34,238 nucleotides of DNA from Aggregatilineales bacterium. GTDB lineage: Bacteria > Chloroflexota > Anaerolineae > Aggregatilineales > Phototrophicaceae. A model generated the notes under the pieces. That model saw nothing but the letters and a program-made list of their open reading frames with translations. It did not search any database and had not been told where the DNA came from. Shown here one piece after another: positions 23,916 through 31,445 of the stretch (the first letter of the stretch is position 1; each line of letters opens with the position of its first letter). The stretch lies in NCBI GenBank assembly GCA_029975765.1, contig JARKOK010000111.1, positions 1 through 34,238 on the forward strand, read 5' to 3'. The translations under genes were made by a program, and so were the position numbers.

Positions 23916-24650
23916 TCATCCATCGGGATGTTGAAGCCACGTTTTGGCCTGCCGCCGGCCAGATTTCCTGCCGCGTCGTTTGTTAAGCCCACGAACGGCG
24001 GCCATACATTCGGCGGCCACGCGCTGGTTAATCCGGCGATTTTCCTGACAGATACGGCCCAGATTACGCGCGCGGTAAGCATCCAGAATCGCGCAGTGAT
24101 CCTCTATCGCCAGGTACTCGTCGTAGCCCGGATCGGCATCGGCCCGCAGGTACAGCACCGCCGCGATCTGGGCCACGATTTCCTGCCAGTTGCGCATCAG
24201 CAGGGGGTGGTTGCTGTAATTAATCAAATACTGGTGGAAAGCCATATCCGTACTGCGCACCTGCTTAAAATCGTTCTGTTCGATGTAGGTGCGCTGGGTA
24301 TTGATGAGACCCTGCAGGTAGTCGAAATCGGCGTCGGTCAGTGTAGGATGAATCAGTTCAGCAGTGAAATTTTCCAGGGTTGTCCGCATGGAGAAGATGG
24401 CTTCTACGTCCTCTTCATTAAATGCGCGGACAAAACAGCCCCGATTCGGTACGGAGACGATCAGGGCTTCGCGTTCCAGGATAATCAGGGCTTCTCGCAC
24501 CGGTGTGCGGCTGACACCCAACTGCTCAGTTAATTCCGCTTCCGTAATGTGGTCGTTGGGTTTTAAACGCCCTTCAATAATGGCCGTGCGGATTTGTTCA
24601 GCGACCTGTTCGCGCAGGTTGATCGGGCGTATTTGTGAGAAAACTTTCAT
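23916..24650 (-). CDS. GntR family transcriptional regulator, FadR subgroup (FCD domain)
   Basis: This 244-residue regulator is the likely switch of the apiose locus. The winged helix-turn-helix spans about residues 10-75, with the recognition helix LGVSRTPVREAL (44-55) and wing VSVPNRGCFV. The all-helical FCD domain (about 80-220) carries metal-site residues in DMAFHQYLI and later EDHCAILDAYRAR, where a pathway acid such as apionate could bind. A basic tail (NKRRGRKSGRRQAK) follows. It is the first gene of the minus arm, and its promoter coincides with a palindrome of the right form, so autorepression is likely. The ribosome site before ATG 24650 is weak. Confidence 0.9.
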   Translation of the reverse strand: MKVFSQIRPINLREQVAEQIRTAIIEGRLKPNDHITEAELTEQLGVSRTPVREALIILEREALIVSVPNRGCFVRAFNEEDVEAIFSMRTTLENFTAELIHPTLTDADFDYLQGLINTQRTYIEQNDFKQVRSTDMAFHQYLINYSNHPLLMRNWQEIVAQIAAVLYLRADADPGYDEYLAIEDHCAILDAYRARNLGRICQENRRINQRVAAECMAAVRGLNKRRGRKSGRRQAKTWLQHPDG

Positions 24651-24685
24651 AAAAATCGTTTCAACGTAATGGAAAATTTTGCTGC

Positions 24686-24713
24686 TTGCTGAGTCAGAAT
24701 ATGAGAGTATAAT
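24686..24713 (+). promoter_or_regulatory. Candidate promoter of the apnL-RLP-oiaK arm
   Basis: A perfect TATAAT lies at 24708-24713, with a weak -35, TTGCTG (24686-24691), 16 bases before it. Transcription would start near 24720, inside the operator, leaving a leader of about 88 bases before apnL. Confidence 0.5.
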
Positions 24714-24716
24714 GAG

Positions 24717-24745
24717 ATTGTATACAGTATGCTGTATATTGTCAA
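24717..24745 (-). promoter_or_regulatory. Promoter of the regulator/transporter arm
   Basis: On the minus strand TTGACA (24740-24745) and TACAAT (24717-24722) are separated by exactly 17 bases, nearly a consensus sigma-70 promoter. The spacer is filled by the palindromic operator, so a bound repressor would block RNA polymerase. Confidence 0.75.
24721..24738. promoter_or_regulatory. Probable GntR/FadR-type operator
   Basis: TATACAGTATGCTGTATA is a perfect inverted repeat (TATACAG/CTGTATA, 4-base centre). FadR-subgroup regulators commonly bind TGTATACA-like sequences. It overlaps the minus promoter and would sit at the start point of the plus-arm promoter. A second related site, TTGTCATACAA, lies at 24747-24757. 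Confidence 0.7.
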
Positions 24746-24807
24746 GTTGTCATACAAATGTGATTATTTTCACAAATGAATATGGGGGGTATTGAAAGGC
24801 TAAACTT

Positions 24808-26736
24808 ATGAATTCACTTTCCCAAAACAGGATTTATTACGGCAGCGATGCTCCCCTGCCTGAAACGCTTCCTCTCCGCGCCGGGCCGTTGAGTCTGATT
24901 TACGACAACGGCAGCCTGCGGATGGTCAAACTGGGCGGGCAGGAGGTGCTGCATCAGATTTATTCCGCTGTGCGTGATCAGAACTGGGGCACGATCCCCG
25001 GCCAATTGAGCGATGTGCGGATTGACCGGCAGCCCGCCTCGTTCCACATCCACTATCGTTCCGAACACAAACACGGCGAGATTCATTTTGTCTGGACGGG
25101 CGACATCAGCGGCACGCCGGATGGCACGGTCACGTTCAGCATGGACGGCGCGGCGCTGTCAACCTTCAACCGCAACCGCATCGGCTTCTGCATCCTGCAT
25201 CCCATCAACTGCGCCGGCAAAGCCTGCACGATTGAGGACGTGGATGGCAATACCTACGAGGGCGCCTTCCCGCGTGAGATCGCGCCGCACCAGCCATTTC
25301 TGAATCTGCGCAAAATCACGCATGAAGTCCTGCCCGGCGTGCAGGCTGAAGTCTGCATGGAAGGGGATACCTTCGAGATGGAAGACCAGCGCAACTGGAC
25401 GGACGCCTCGTTTAAGACCTACTGCACACCGCTCGGCCTGCCCTTCCCGGTAACAGTCGAAGCCGGGATGAAGATCAGCCAGAAAATCACGCTGCGATTA
25501 ATCGGCGGCGCGCCGAAGATCGAAACAGCATCCGGCGGTCTGACGTTTAACATCCTCGATGAGACGACTCCACTGCCGGACATCGGCCTGGGCGCGGCCA
25601 GTCACGGCCAGCCGTTGACCGAGCGTGACATCGAACGGCTGAAGGCACTGAATCTGTCACATCTGCGAGTGGACGTGAAATTCGCTCAGCCGGACTACGA
25701 AGCGAAATTCCGGCAGGCAGCGCAGGAAGCGGCAGCAATTGGCGTGGGGCTGGAAGTGGCGCTGTTCCTGACCGATAACGCTGAAGCCGAACTAGCCACC
25801 TTCCGCCTGCTGCTGGAACAGCTTCAACCTCGAATATCGCGCTGGTCGGTGTTTCATCAAAAGGAAAAGTCCACGACGACCAAATGGGTAATGCTGGCGC
25901 GCGAACGGCTGGGGGAATGGGCGGAACGCGCTTCGGTTGGCGCGGGCACGGATGCCTTTTTCACCGAACTTAACCGCGAACGCCCGCCGGTCGAAGTCGC
26001 TGACTTCGTAACTTTTTCCAACAACGCGACGGTACACGCGGTAGACAACGCCTCAGTCACGGAAACGCTGCTGACGCAGGCGGAAACCGTCCGCAGCGCG
26101 AAAGCGTTCGCCAATGGCCTGCCGGTCGTCGTCAGCCCGATCACCTTCAGGATGCGCTGGAATCCCAACGCCACCGGCCCCGAACCGGCCACGCCTCCCG
26201 GCGAACTGCCGCCCCAGGTGGATGCGCGTCAGATGTCGCTGTTCGGCGCGGGCTGGACGGCGGGCAGCATCAAATACATGGCGGAGAGCGGCACGGCCTC
26301 GGTGACCTATTACGAAACCACCGGCTGGCGCGGCGTGATGGAAACCGCCAAAGGTTCGCCTGTGCCGGAGAAATTCCACTCCATTCCCGGTGGTGTGTTC
26401 CCGCTGTACCACATCTTTGCCGATATAGGCGAGTTCAAGGGTGGCGAAGCCGTTCGCAGCCAATCGAGCGATCTTCTGGCCGTTGATGGCCTGGCGCTGC
26501 GAAAAGGCAGCCAGACGCGCCTGCTGCTGGCGAACTTCACGCCGGATAAACAAACCGTGCTGATACCGGGACTGAGCGGGTCGTGGATACTCAAACTGCT
26601 GGACGAAACCAATGCCGAAGCGGCGATGTCCGACCCCGACGCTTACCGCGCTCAGGCCGGGCAGCAGCTTGAAGCCGGCGCGGACGGCCTGCGCCTGACC
26701 CTGCCGCCGTTCGCGGTTGTCAGGGTGGATGGGTAG
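24808..26736 (+). CDS. apnL: D-apionate lactonase
   Basis: It likely hydrolyses D-apionolactone, the product of apiose dehydrogenase, to D-apionate. The 642-residue protein has no signal peptide. Its first third is beta-rich and carries the stretches I associate with ApnL: NRNRIGFCILHPINCAGKAC (121-140), PREIAPHQPFLNLRKITHE (155-173) and EGDTFEMEDQRNWTDASFKT (185-204). The rest looks like a TIM-barrel plus beta-sandwich arrangement (SHLRVDVKFAQPDYEAKFRQ; GLEVALFLTDNA), with a C-terminal strand set ending LPPFAVVRVDG. It is the first gene of the plus arm, directly downstream of the shared operator. ATG 24808 has GAAAGG nine bases upstream. Confidence 0.82.
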   Translation: MNSLSQNRIYYGSDAPLPETLPLRAGPLSLIYDNGSLRMVKLGGQEVLHQIYSAVRDQNWGTIPGQLSDVRIDRQPASFHIHYRSEHKHGEIHFVWTGDISGTPDGTVTFSMDGAALSTFNRNRIGFCILHPINCAGKACTIEDVDGNTYEGAFPREIAPHQPFLNLRKITHEVLPGVQAEVCMEGDTFEMEDQRNWTDASFKTYCTPLGLPFPVTVEAGMKISQKITLRLIGGAPKIETASGGLTFNILDETTPLPDIGLGAASHGQPLTERDIERLKALNLSHLRVDVKFAQPDYEAKFRQAAQEAAAIGVGLEVALFLTDNAEAELATFRLLLEQLQPRISRWSVFHQKEKSTTTKWVMLARERLGEWAERASVGAGTDAFFTELNRERPPVEVADFVTFSNNATVHAVDNASVTETLLTQAETVRSAKAFANGLPVVVSPITFRMRWNPNATGPEPATPPGELPPQVDARQMSLFGAGWTAGSIKYMAESGTASVTYYETTGWRGVMETAKGSPVPEKFHSIPGGVFPLYHIFADIGEFKGGEAVRSQSSDLLAVDGLALRKGSQTRLLLANFTPDKQTVLIPGLSGSWILKLLDETNAEAAMSDPDAYRAQAGQQLEAGADGLRLTLPPFAVVRVDG

Positions 26737-26749
26737 GTAGGTTGGGCAC

Positions 26750-26866
26750 TTTGCCCTCATCCTCCGTCCCCTTCCGCTCCGCGTCAGGGTGAAGGGGAGA
26801 GATATGGTTCTCTAAACGTCTTTAAGTCCCTCTCCATGAGGGAGCGGGATTTAGGGTGAGGGCAAA
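26750..26866. repeat. Longer-family G/C-rich element with inverted ends
   Basis: The terminal arms TTTGCCCTCA (26750-26759) and TGAGGGCAAA (26857-26866) are perfect inverted repeats. Inside are CCGTCCCCTTCC, GTGAAGGGGAGAG, TTTAAGTCCCTCTCC and GGATTTAGGGTGAGGG, shared with 10413-10566. It fills the gap between apnL and the RLP gene. Confidence 0.7.
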
Positions 26867-26898
26867 AAACGTTAACTGTAACCGAGGTAAATCATCTA

Positions 26899-28170
26899 AT
26901 GACCCCCGCCGATGTTGTGCGCTGTACATATCTGATCGAGTCGCCGTTTCCGCCGGAACGGGCCGCTGACATCACCGCCGCCGCGCTGTCGTCCGGCACG
27001 TTTACGAAAGTACCCGGCGAAACCGAAGCACTGAAACAACGATTCTCGGCAGTAGTAGAGAAGGTTGAGGCGCTGGAAACCGTTGAACAGGCGGCTCTGC
27101 CTTACGGCGAAAGTCCGCTTCAAACGCCGCACTACCGCGCGCAGGTGATGGTCAGCGTGCCGCTGGAAGTCACCGGCATGGAACTGTCAACGCTGCTGGC
27201 GGTGGTGCTGGGCGGCGTGACCGAACTGCGCGAGTTATCCGGCCTGCGCCTGCTGGACATCGAACTGCCCGCCGCGTTTGGCGAGGCGCATCCCTGCCCG
27301 CAGTTCGGCGTCAACGGCACGCGCCGGCTGACCAACGTTTACGACCGTCCCATCATCGCTTCGATCATCAAACCGAATGTTGGCCTGCTGCCGGAACAAA
27401 CCGCCGCGATGGTTCGCTCGCTGGCGGAAGCCGGTGTGGACTTCGTCAAAGATGACGAAAAGATGACCAATCCGCCGTATTCACCGCTGGCGCAGCGTAT
27501 CGAAGCGGTGATGCGCGTCATCAACGATGTGGCGGATCGCACCGGCAAACGCACTATGTTTGCGTTTAACATCAGCAGCGACGACCCGGAAACCCTCATA
27601 CGCAATCACGATTTAGTGCTGGCTGCGGGTGGCAGCTGCGTTATGGTGAACATCAATCACGTCGGCTACGCCGGCGTGCGTTATCTGCGCCGCCGCAGCC
27701 AGCTTCCGATTCATGCCCACCGCAATGGCTGGGGCATGATGACCCGCTGCCCGCTGCTGGGCATGGAATTTAACGCCTACAACAAATTGTGGCGGCTGGT
27801 CGGTGTTGACCACCTGCATGTGAACGGCATTCGCAACAAATACTGGGAAGCCGATGCGTCAGTGGTCAATGCCATCGGACAGTGTTTGACGCCGTTGTTC
27901 AGCCAGGAAGACCGGCTGCTGCCGGTGGTGGGTTCGGGCATGTGGGCGGGGCAACTGCCGGACACCTACCGGCTGACGCGAACAACCGACTTCATGTACA
28001 TCGCCGGAGGGGGGATTCAGGGGCATCCCGGCGGCGCGGCGGCGGGTGTGTTATCGCTGAAGCAGGCATGGGAAGCCTCGGTACAGGGCATCACACTCGA
28101 CGAATATGCCCGCGATCATGCCGAACTGCGGCAGGCATTAGAGAAGTTTGGCAAGAAAACGAAGGCGTAG
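26899..28170 (+). CDS. RuBisCO-like protein, likely 3-oxo-isoapionate 4-phosphate decarboxylase or transcarboxylase/hydrolase
   Basis: The protein has 423 residues, the normal large-subunit length. Against RuBisCO it keeps IIKP (Lys158, equivalent to K175), DFVKDDE with the carbamylatable Lys184 and metal ligands Asp186 and Glu187, HAHRN (His274, Arg275), HVNGIRNKYWE (His307, and Lys314 at the loop-6 position), and the phosphate-site GGGIQGHPGG. It differs at Asn160 (K177 in RuBisCO) and Gly106 (N123). It is therefore a form IV protein, not a CO2-fixing enzyme. Between apnL and oiaK it fits the two RLP activities known from D-apiose loci: decarboxylation to L-erythrulose 1-phosphate, or cleavage to 3-phosphoglycerate and glycolate. 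No erythrulose-phosphate isomerase genes are nearby, which mildly favours the second. ATG 26899 follows CGAGGT. Confidence 0.88.
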   Translation: MTPADVVRCTYLIESPFPPERAADITAAALSSGTFTKVPGETEALKQRFSAVVEKVEALETVEQAALPYGESPLQTPHYRAQVMVSVPLEVTGMELSTLLAVVLGGVTELRELSGLRLLDIELPAAFGEAHPCPQFGVNGTRRLTNVYDRPIIASIIKPNVGLLPEQTAAMVRSLAEAGVDFVKDDEKMTNPPYSPLAQRIEAVMRVINDVADRTGKRTMFAFNISSDDPETLIRNHDLVLAAGGSCVMVNINHVGYAGVRYLRRRSQLPIHAHRNGWGMMTRCPLLGMEFNAYNKLWRLVGVDHLHVNGIRNKYWEADASVVNAIGQCLTPLFSQEDRLLPVVGSGMWAGQLPDTYRLTRTTDFMYIAGGGIQGHPGGAAAGVLSLKQAWEASVQGITLDEYARDHAELRQALEKFGKKTKA

Positions 28171-28197
28171 GGGGGACGCGGCATGCCGCGTCCCTAC
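28167..28197. repeat. GTAGGGG-family palindrome containing the RLP stop codon
   Basis: GTAGGG-GACGCGGCA pairs with TGCCGCGTCCCTAC; the left arm has two extra G. The TAG at 28168-28170 is the RLP stop codon. The hairpin lies 31 bases before the oiaK start. Confidence 0.8.
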
Positions 28198-28227
28198 AAA
28201 ATGATATTCGCAAGAAAGGACATTCTC

Positions 28228-29589
28228 ATGACTGACTTATTACTCACGTTTTACGGCGATGACTTTACCGGCTCAACCGATGTGATGGAGTCGCTCGAAA
28301 TCGGCGGTGTGCCCACCGTGCTGTTCCTCGAACCGCCAACGCCGGAGCAGCTAACCGGGCGCTTTGCCAGCGTCCGCGCGGTCGGTGTCGCCGGGGTCAG
28401 CCGCACCATGACCCCCGCCGAGATGGACACAGAACTCATCCCTCGTTTCAAGGCGATTGCCAGCCTGGGCGCGCCGTTTTTTCATTACAAAATCTGCTCC
28501 ACCTTCGACTCGTCGCCAACCATTGGCAGCATCGGCCACGCGATTGACATCGGCTTCGACATTTTTAAGCCGCCGGTTGTCCCATTAATCGTCGGCTCGC
28601 CGGCGCTGCGCCGCTATGTGGTGTTTGGCAACCTGTTCGCGCGCGTGGGCGAAGTCACCTACCGGCTGGATCGCCATCCGACGATGAGCAAACACCCGAT
28701 CACGCCGATGAACGAAAGCGACCTGCGGCTGCATCTGGGCAAACAAACCTCGCGCTCGATGGGGCTGATTGACGTGTGGCACATGGAAAGATCGGACGCC
28801 GAGATTGACGCACGTTTCCAGCAGTTGATGAACGATGGCGCGCAAATCGTGCTGTTTGATACGCTCGACCAGCGGCATCTGGCGCACATCGGGCGTATTG
28901 TCTGGGGGCTGCGCGGCGACAAGCCGGTGTTTTTTGTCGGCTCATCCGGCGTTGAAAACGCGCTGACGATGCACTGGCAGGCGGTTGGCGTGGTCGAAAA
29001 ACCGGAACCGCTCCAATCACCCGGAAAAGTGGATCAACTCGTTGTGGTTTCTGGCAGCGCCGCGCCACCGACCGCCGAACAGATTGATTATGCGCTGGAA
29101 CGGGGTTTTGCCGGCATCCGGCTGGATTCCCCGTGTCTGGTTGATCCGGCTGCTGCCGACGCCGAACGCGAAAAAGCGATTCAGCAGGCGCTGACCATCC
29201 TGGGTAACGGCGGCAGCGTGCTGCTGTATTCGGCGCGCGGGCCGGAAGACCCGGCGATTGGAATGACAAAACAGTATATGCAGTCCATCGGCCTCGATCC
29301 GCAGACAGTGGGCAGCCGTTTGGGGACGCAGCAGGGGCTTATCCTGCGGGAACTGCTGGAACGCACCGGCCTGAAGCGGGCATGTGTGGCGGGGGGCGAT
29401 ACCTGTGGTTACGCCTCCAAACAACTGGGCATCTACGCGCTGGAAACAATTGTGCCGATTGCGCCCGGCGCGCCGCTGTGCCGCGCCAGTTCCAATCAGC
29501 CGCGTTTTGATGGTCTGCAAATTTCGCTGAAGGGCGGCCAGAACGGCGCAGCCGATTATTTCGTCAAAATCCTGAACGGCGGCGCTTAA
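28228..29589 (+). CDS. oiaK: 3-oxo-isoapionate kinase (four-carbon acid sugar kinase family, DUF1537)
   Basis: It likely phosphorylates 3-oxo-isoapionate at O4 with ATP, giving the RLP substrate. The product has 453 residues. The N-terminal substrate domain (PF07005) begins FYGDDFTGSTDVMESLE; the C-terminal nucleotide domain (PF17042) has VVVSGSAAPPT, SVLLYSARGPEDPA and the glycine-rich CVAGGDTCGYASKQLG. Family members (OtnK, DtnK, OiaK) act on C4-C6 acid sugars, and the neighbours decide in favour of OiaK. I start at ATG 28228 with AGAAAGGA upstream; the longer frame from 28183 runs into the palindrome. It is the last gene of the plus arm. Confidence 0.85.
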   Translation: MTDLLLTFYGDDFTGSTDVMESLEIGGVPTVLFLEPPTPEQLTGRFASVRAVGVAGVSRTMTPAEMDTELIPRFKAIASLGAPFFHYKICSTFDSSPTIGSIGHAIDIGFDIFKPPVVPLIVGSPALRRYVVFGNLFARVGEVTYRLDRHPTMSKHPITPMNESDLRLHLGKQTSRSMGLIDVWHMERSDAEIDARFQQLMNDGAQIVLFDTLDQRHLAHIGRIVWGLRGDKPVFFVGSSGVENALTMHWQAVGVVEKPEPLQSPGKVDQLVVVSGSAAPPTAEQIDYALERGFAGIRLDSPCLVDPAAADAEREKAIQQALTILGNGGSVLLYSARGPEDPAIGMTKQYMQSIGLDPQTVGSRLGTQQGLILRELLERTGLKRACVAGGDTCGYASKQLGIYALETIVPIAPGAPLCRASSNQPRFDGLQISLKGGQNGAADYFVKILNGGA

Positions 29590-29919
29590 CCCGGACGGGT
29601 CAGCCTCATGCAGAGGCGTTCAACAGCGCGCCTCGGCGCGAACAGCCGACTACCACCGGGCAAAGGGGTAGGGTAACCAACAAGATTAATTTGATGGGCC
29701 GCCGGGGAGCGCACACAGGCGCTCCCCTACAGCGTTCAACCCGTGTGCGCTGATTTTGCACCAGGTGGCGATGCCTACGCTCGCCCCGCGCTTGCCCGCC
29801 GCCGCTTGTGGACGATGCCCCCATACGGTAACATCATCCGGCGGTGGGGTCTGCCGGGATATGTTATGCCGTGTCTCGACTGCACCCCAAGGTGGCACTT
29901 TACGAGGGAGACAGCCATT
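29590..29919. other. 330-base gap with one inverted repeat
   Basis: No gene is supported. GGGGAGCGC (29704-29712)/GCGCTCCCC (29719-29727), followed by TAC, is another G/C palindrome of the GTAGGGG type. A similar, decayed stretch GGGAGCGCACACCG occurs near 4075. The epimerase frame is open upstream to about 29743, but that part lacks a Rossmann start and is not counted. Confidence 0.5.
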
Positions 29920-30909
29920 TTGACCCACGCGCTTATCACCGGCGGGGCCGGGTTCATCGGCAGCCATCTGGCGGAACGGCTGTTAGCGGACGGCCAGCAG
30001 GTGACGATCATGGACAATCTGAGTACCGGCCAGTTCCGTAACATTGTCCATCTCGAAGGTAATCCGCGCTTCCGGTATGCGATTGAGGATATTCGTAACA
30101 TTCATGTGCTTGACCGGCTGGCAAGCGAGTGTGACGTGATTTACCATCTGGCTGCCGCTGTCGGGGTGGAGAAGATCATCAGTGCGCCGATTGAAACGAT
30201 TGAAGTTAATATCGGCGGTACCGAAGTGGTCTTGCAGACCGCGCGGCGCTACCGCAAAAAAGTGCTGATCGCGTCCACGTCCGAGATTTACGGCAAGGGC
30301 GTGCGGTTTCCGTTTCATGAAGATGATGACCGGCTGATGGGGCCGACCACGCGCAGCCGGTGGAGCTACGCCGCCTCGAAGGCAATTGACGAATTTTTGG
30401 CCCTGGCATACCATAAAGAGGTTGGCCTGCCGGTGGTGATTATGCGGTTCTTTAACACCGTTGGCCCGCGCCAGACCGGGCAGTACGGCATGGTGCTGCC
30501 GCGCTTCGTGCGCTGGGCGCTGGCCGGCGCGCCGCTGGAAGTGTACGGCGATGGGCAGCAGTCGCGCTGTTTCTGCAACGTGCGGGATGTGGTGACGGCG
30601 ATGGTTGATCTGGCGGCGGCGCCGCAGGCTGTCGGGCAGGTATTTAACATCGGCAGCCAGGAAGAAATCACTATCGGCGAACTGGCCGAGCGCGTCCGGC
30701 AGCGCACCGGCAGCCGGTCGGAAGTGCGCTACGTGCCCTACGATCAGGCTTACGAAGCGGGTTTTGAGGATTTTCGGCGGCGGGTGCCCAGCCTCGAAAA
30801 AATTCGGGCGGCGATTGAGTGGTCGCCGACGATCCCGCTTGATCAGACGATTGATGAAATTGTGGCTTATTACCGGGAGGAAACGAACGATGGCCGAAAT
30901 CAGCCGTAA
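29920..30909 (+). CDS. NAD-dependent sugar-nucleotide epimerase/dehydratase (extended SDR)
   Basis: The 329-residue extended short-chain dehydrogenase begins HALITGGAGFIGSHLAERLL (cofactor loop Gly8 to Gly14). The catalytic set is STSEIYG (119-125) and Tyr150-Lys154 in YAASK. RFFNTVGPRQTGQYGMVLPR and SRCFCNVRDVV are the usual substrate-side motifs of UDP-glucuronate decarboxylase and UDP-glucose 4-epimerase relatives. It likely supplies an NDP-sugar for surface glycans. The best start is an unusual TTG at 29920, nine bases after GAGGGAG; no ATG fits the domain start. Its 3' end overlaps the pentapeptide gene by 20 bases. Confidence 0.88.
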   Translation: MTHALITGGAGFIGSHLAERLLADGQQVTIMDNLSTGQFRNIVHLEGNPRFRYAIEDIRNIHVLDRLASECDVIYHLAAAVGVEKIISAPIETIEVNIGGTEVVLQTARRYRKKVLIASTSEIYGKGVRFPFHEDDDRLMGPTTRSRWSYAASKAIDEFLALAYHKEVGLPVVIMRFFNTVGPRQTGQYGMVLPRFVRWALAGAPLEVYGDGQQSRCFCNVRDVVTAMVDLAAAPQAVGQVFNIGSQEEITIGELAERVRQRTGSRSEVRYVPYDQAYEAGFEDFRRRVPSLEKIRAAIEWSPTIPLDQTIDEIVAYYREETNDGRNQP

Positions 30910-31339
30910 AGAACTGATCCTGGCGCTTATTCCGTCAGGCAGCGCGCCCCGCCTGTCCGGCGTTGACCTGAGCGCGCTGGATATGACGCGCCTGAATCTG
31001 GAAGGCGCGAACCTGCGCGGCGCGAATATGAAGGTTTCCACCTGCCGCGAAACGATTCTGCGTTCAACCAATATGACCGGCGTGGACTGCACGACGGCGC
31101 AGATGCCGTTTGCCGATTTTTTTGGCGCGACCCTGCTGGGAGCGAATTTCACCGGCGCGAACCTGCAAGGCGTGCGCCTGGAGAACGCCAATTTGCAGAA
31201 CGCGGTGTTCAACGCGGCTAACCTGCTCAACGCCAATCTGAAAGGCGCGAATGTTAACGGCGTGAAGTTTGACGAAAATACAACCTGGCCGGATGGCAAA
31301 CGCGGCAGCCAGAGCAACCCGGCGAATTATACAAAATGA
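30890..31339 (+). CDS. Pentapeptide-repeat protein
   Basis: The product has 149 residues. After a short N-terminal helix (SRKELILALIPSGSAPRL) come about 20 tandem A(D/N)LxX-type pentapeptides, such as LNLEGANLRGANMK and ANFTGANLQGVRLENANLQN, which would fold into a right-handed quadrilateral beta-helix. It ends with the common cap FDENTTWPDG. Such proteins act as scaffolds or DNA mimics; no specific role is indicated. ATG 30890 has GGGAGGAAA upstream, within the epimerase coding sequence, so the two genes are co-translated. Confidence 0.92.
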   Translation: MAEISRKELILALIPSGSAPRLSGVDLSALDMTRLNLEGANLRGANMKVSTCRETILRSTNMTGVDCTTAQMPFADFFGATLLGANFTGANLQGVRLENANLQNAVFNAANLLNANLKGANVNGVKFDENTTWPDGKRGSQSNPANYTK

Positions 31340-31445
31340 TATGCGGCCTTGCCCGTGTCTGTCGCGCCGGAAAACCAGGCCGGCTGCAACCGCCGGTCTG
31401 ACAGCCTCGCATCTGTTTTGGGTTCCCCTGAGTGAAGATGGCCGG

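Noticed and set aside
26899-28170. Genuine RuBisCO large subunit and a Calvin cycle
   Set aside because: Key residues equivalent to K177 and N123 are replaced, there is no small subunit or phosphoribulokinase, and the context is sugar-acid breakdown.
28183-28227. Earlier start for the kinase at 28183
   Set aside because: It begins inside the palindrome; AGAAAGGA precedes ATG 28228, where the family N-terminus starts.
29983-31317. 444-residue minus-strand open frame
   Set aside because: It runs antisense to the epimerase and pentapeptide genes; its repeats (FAPSRF-type) are the mirror of the pentapeptide repeats.
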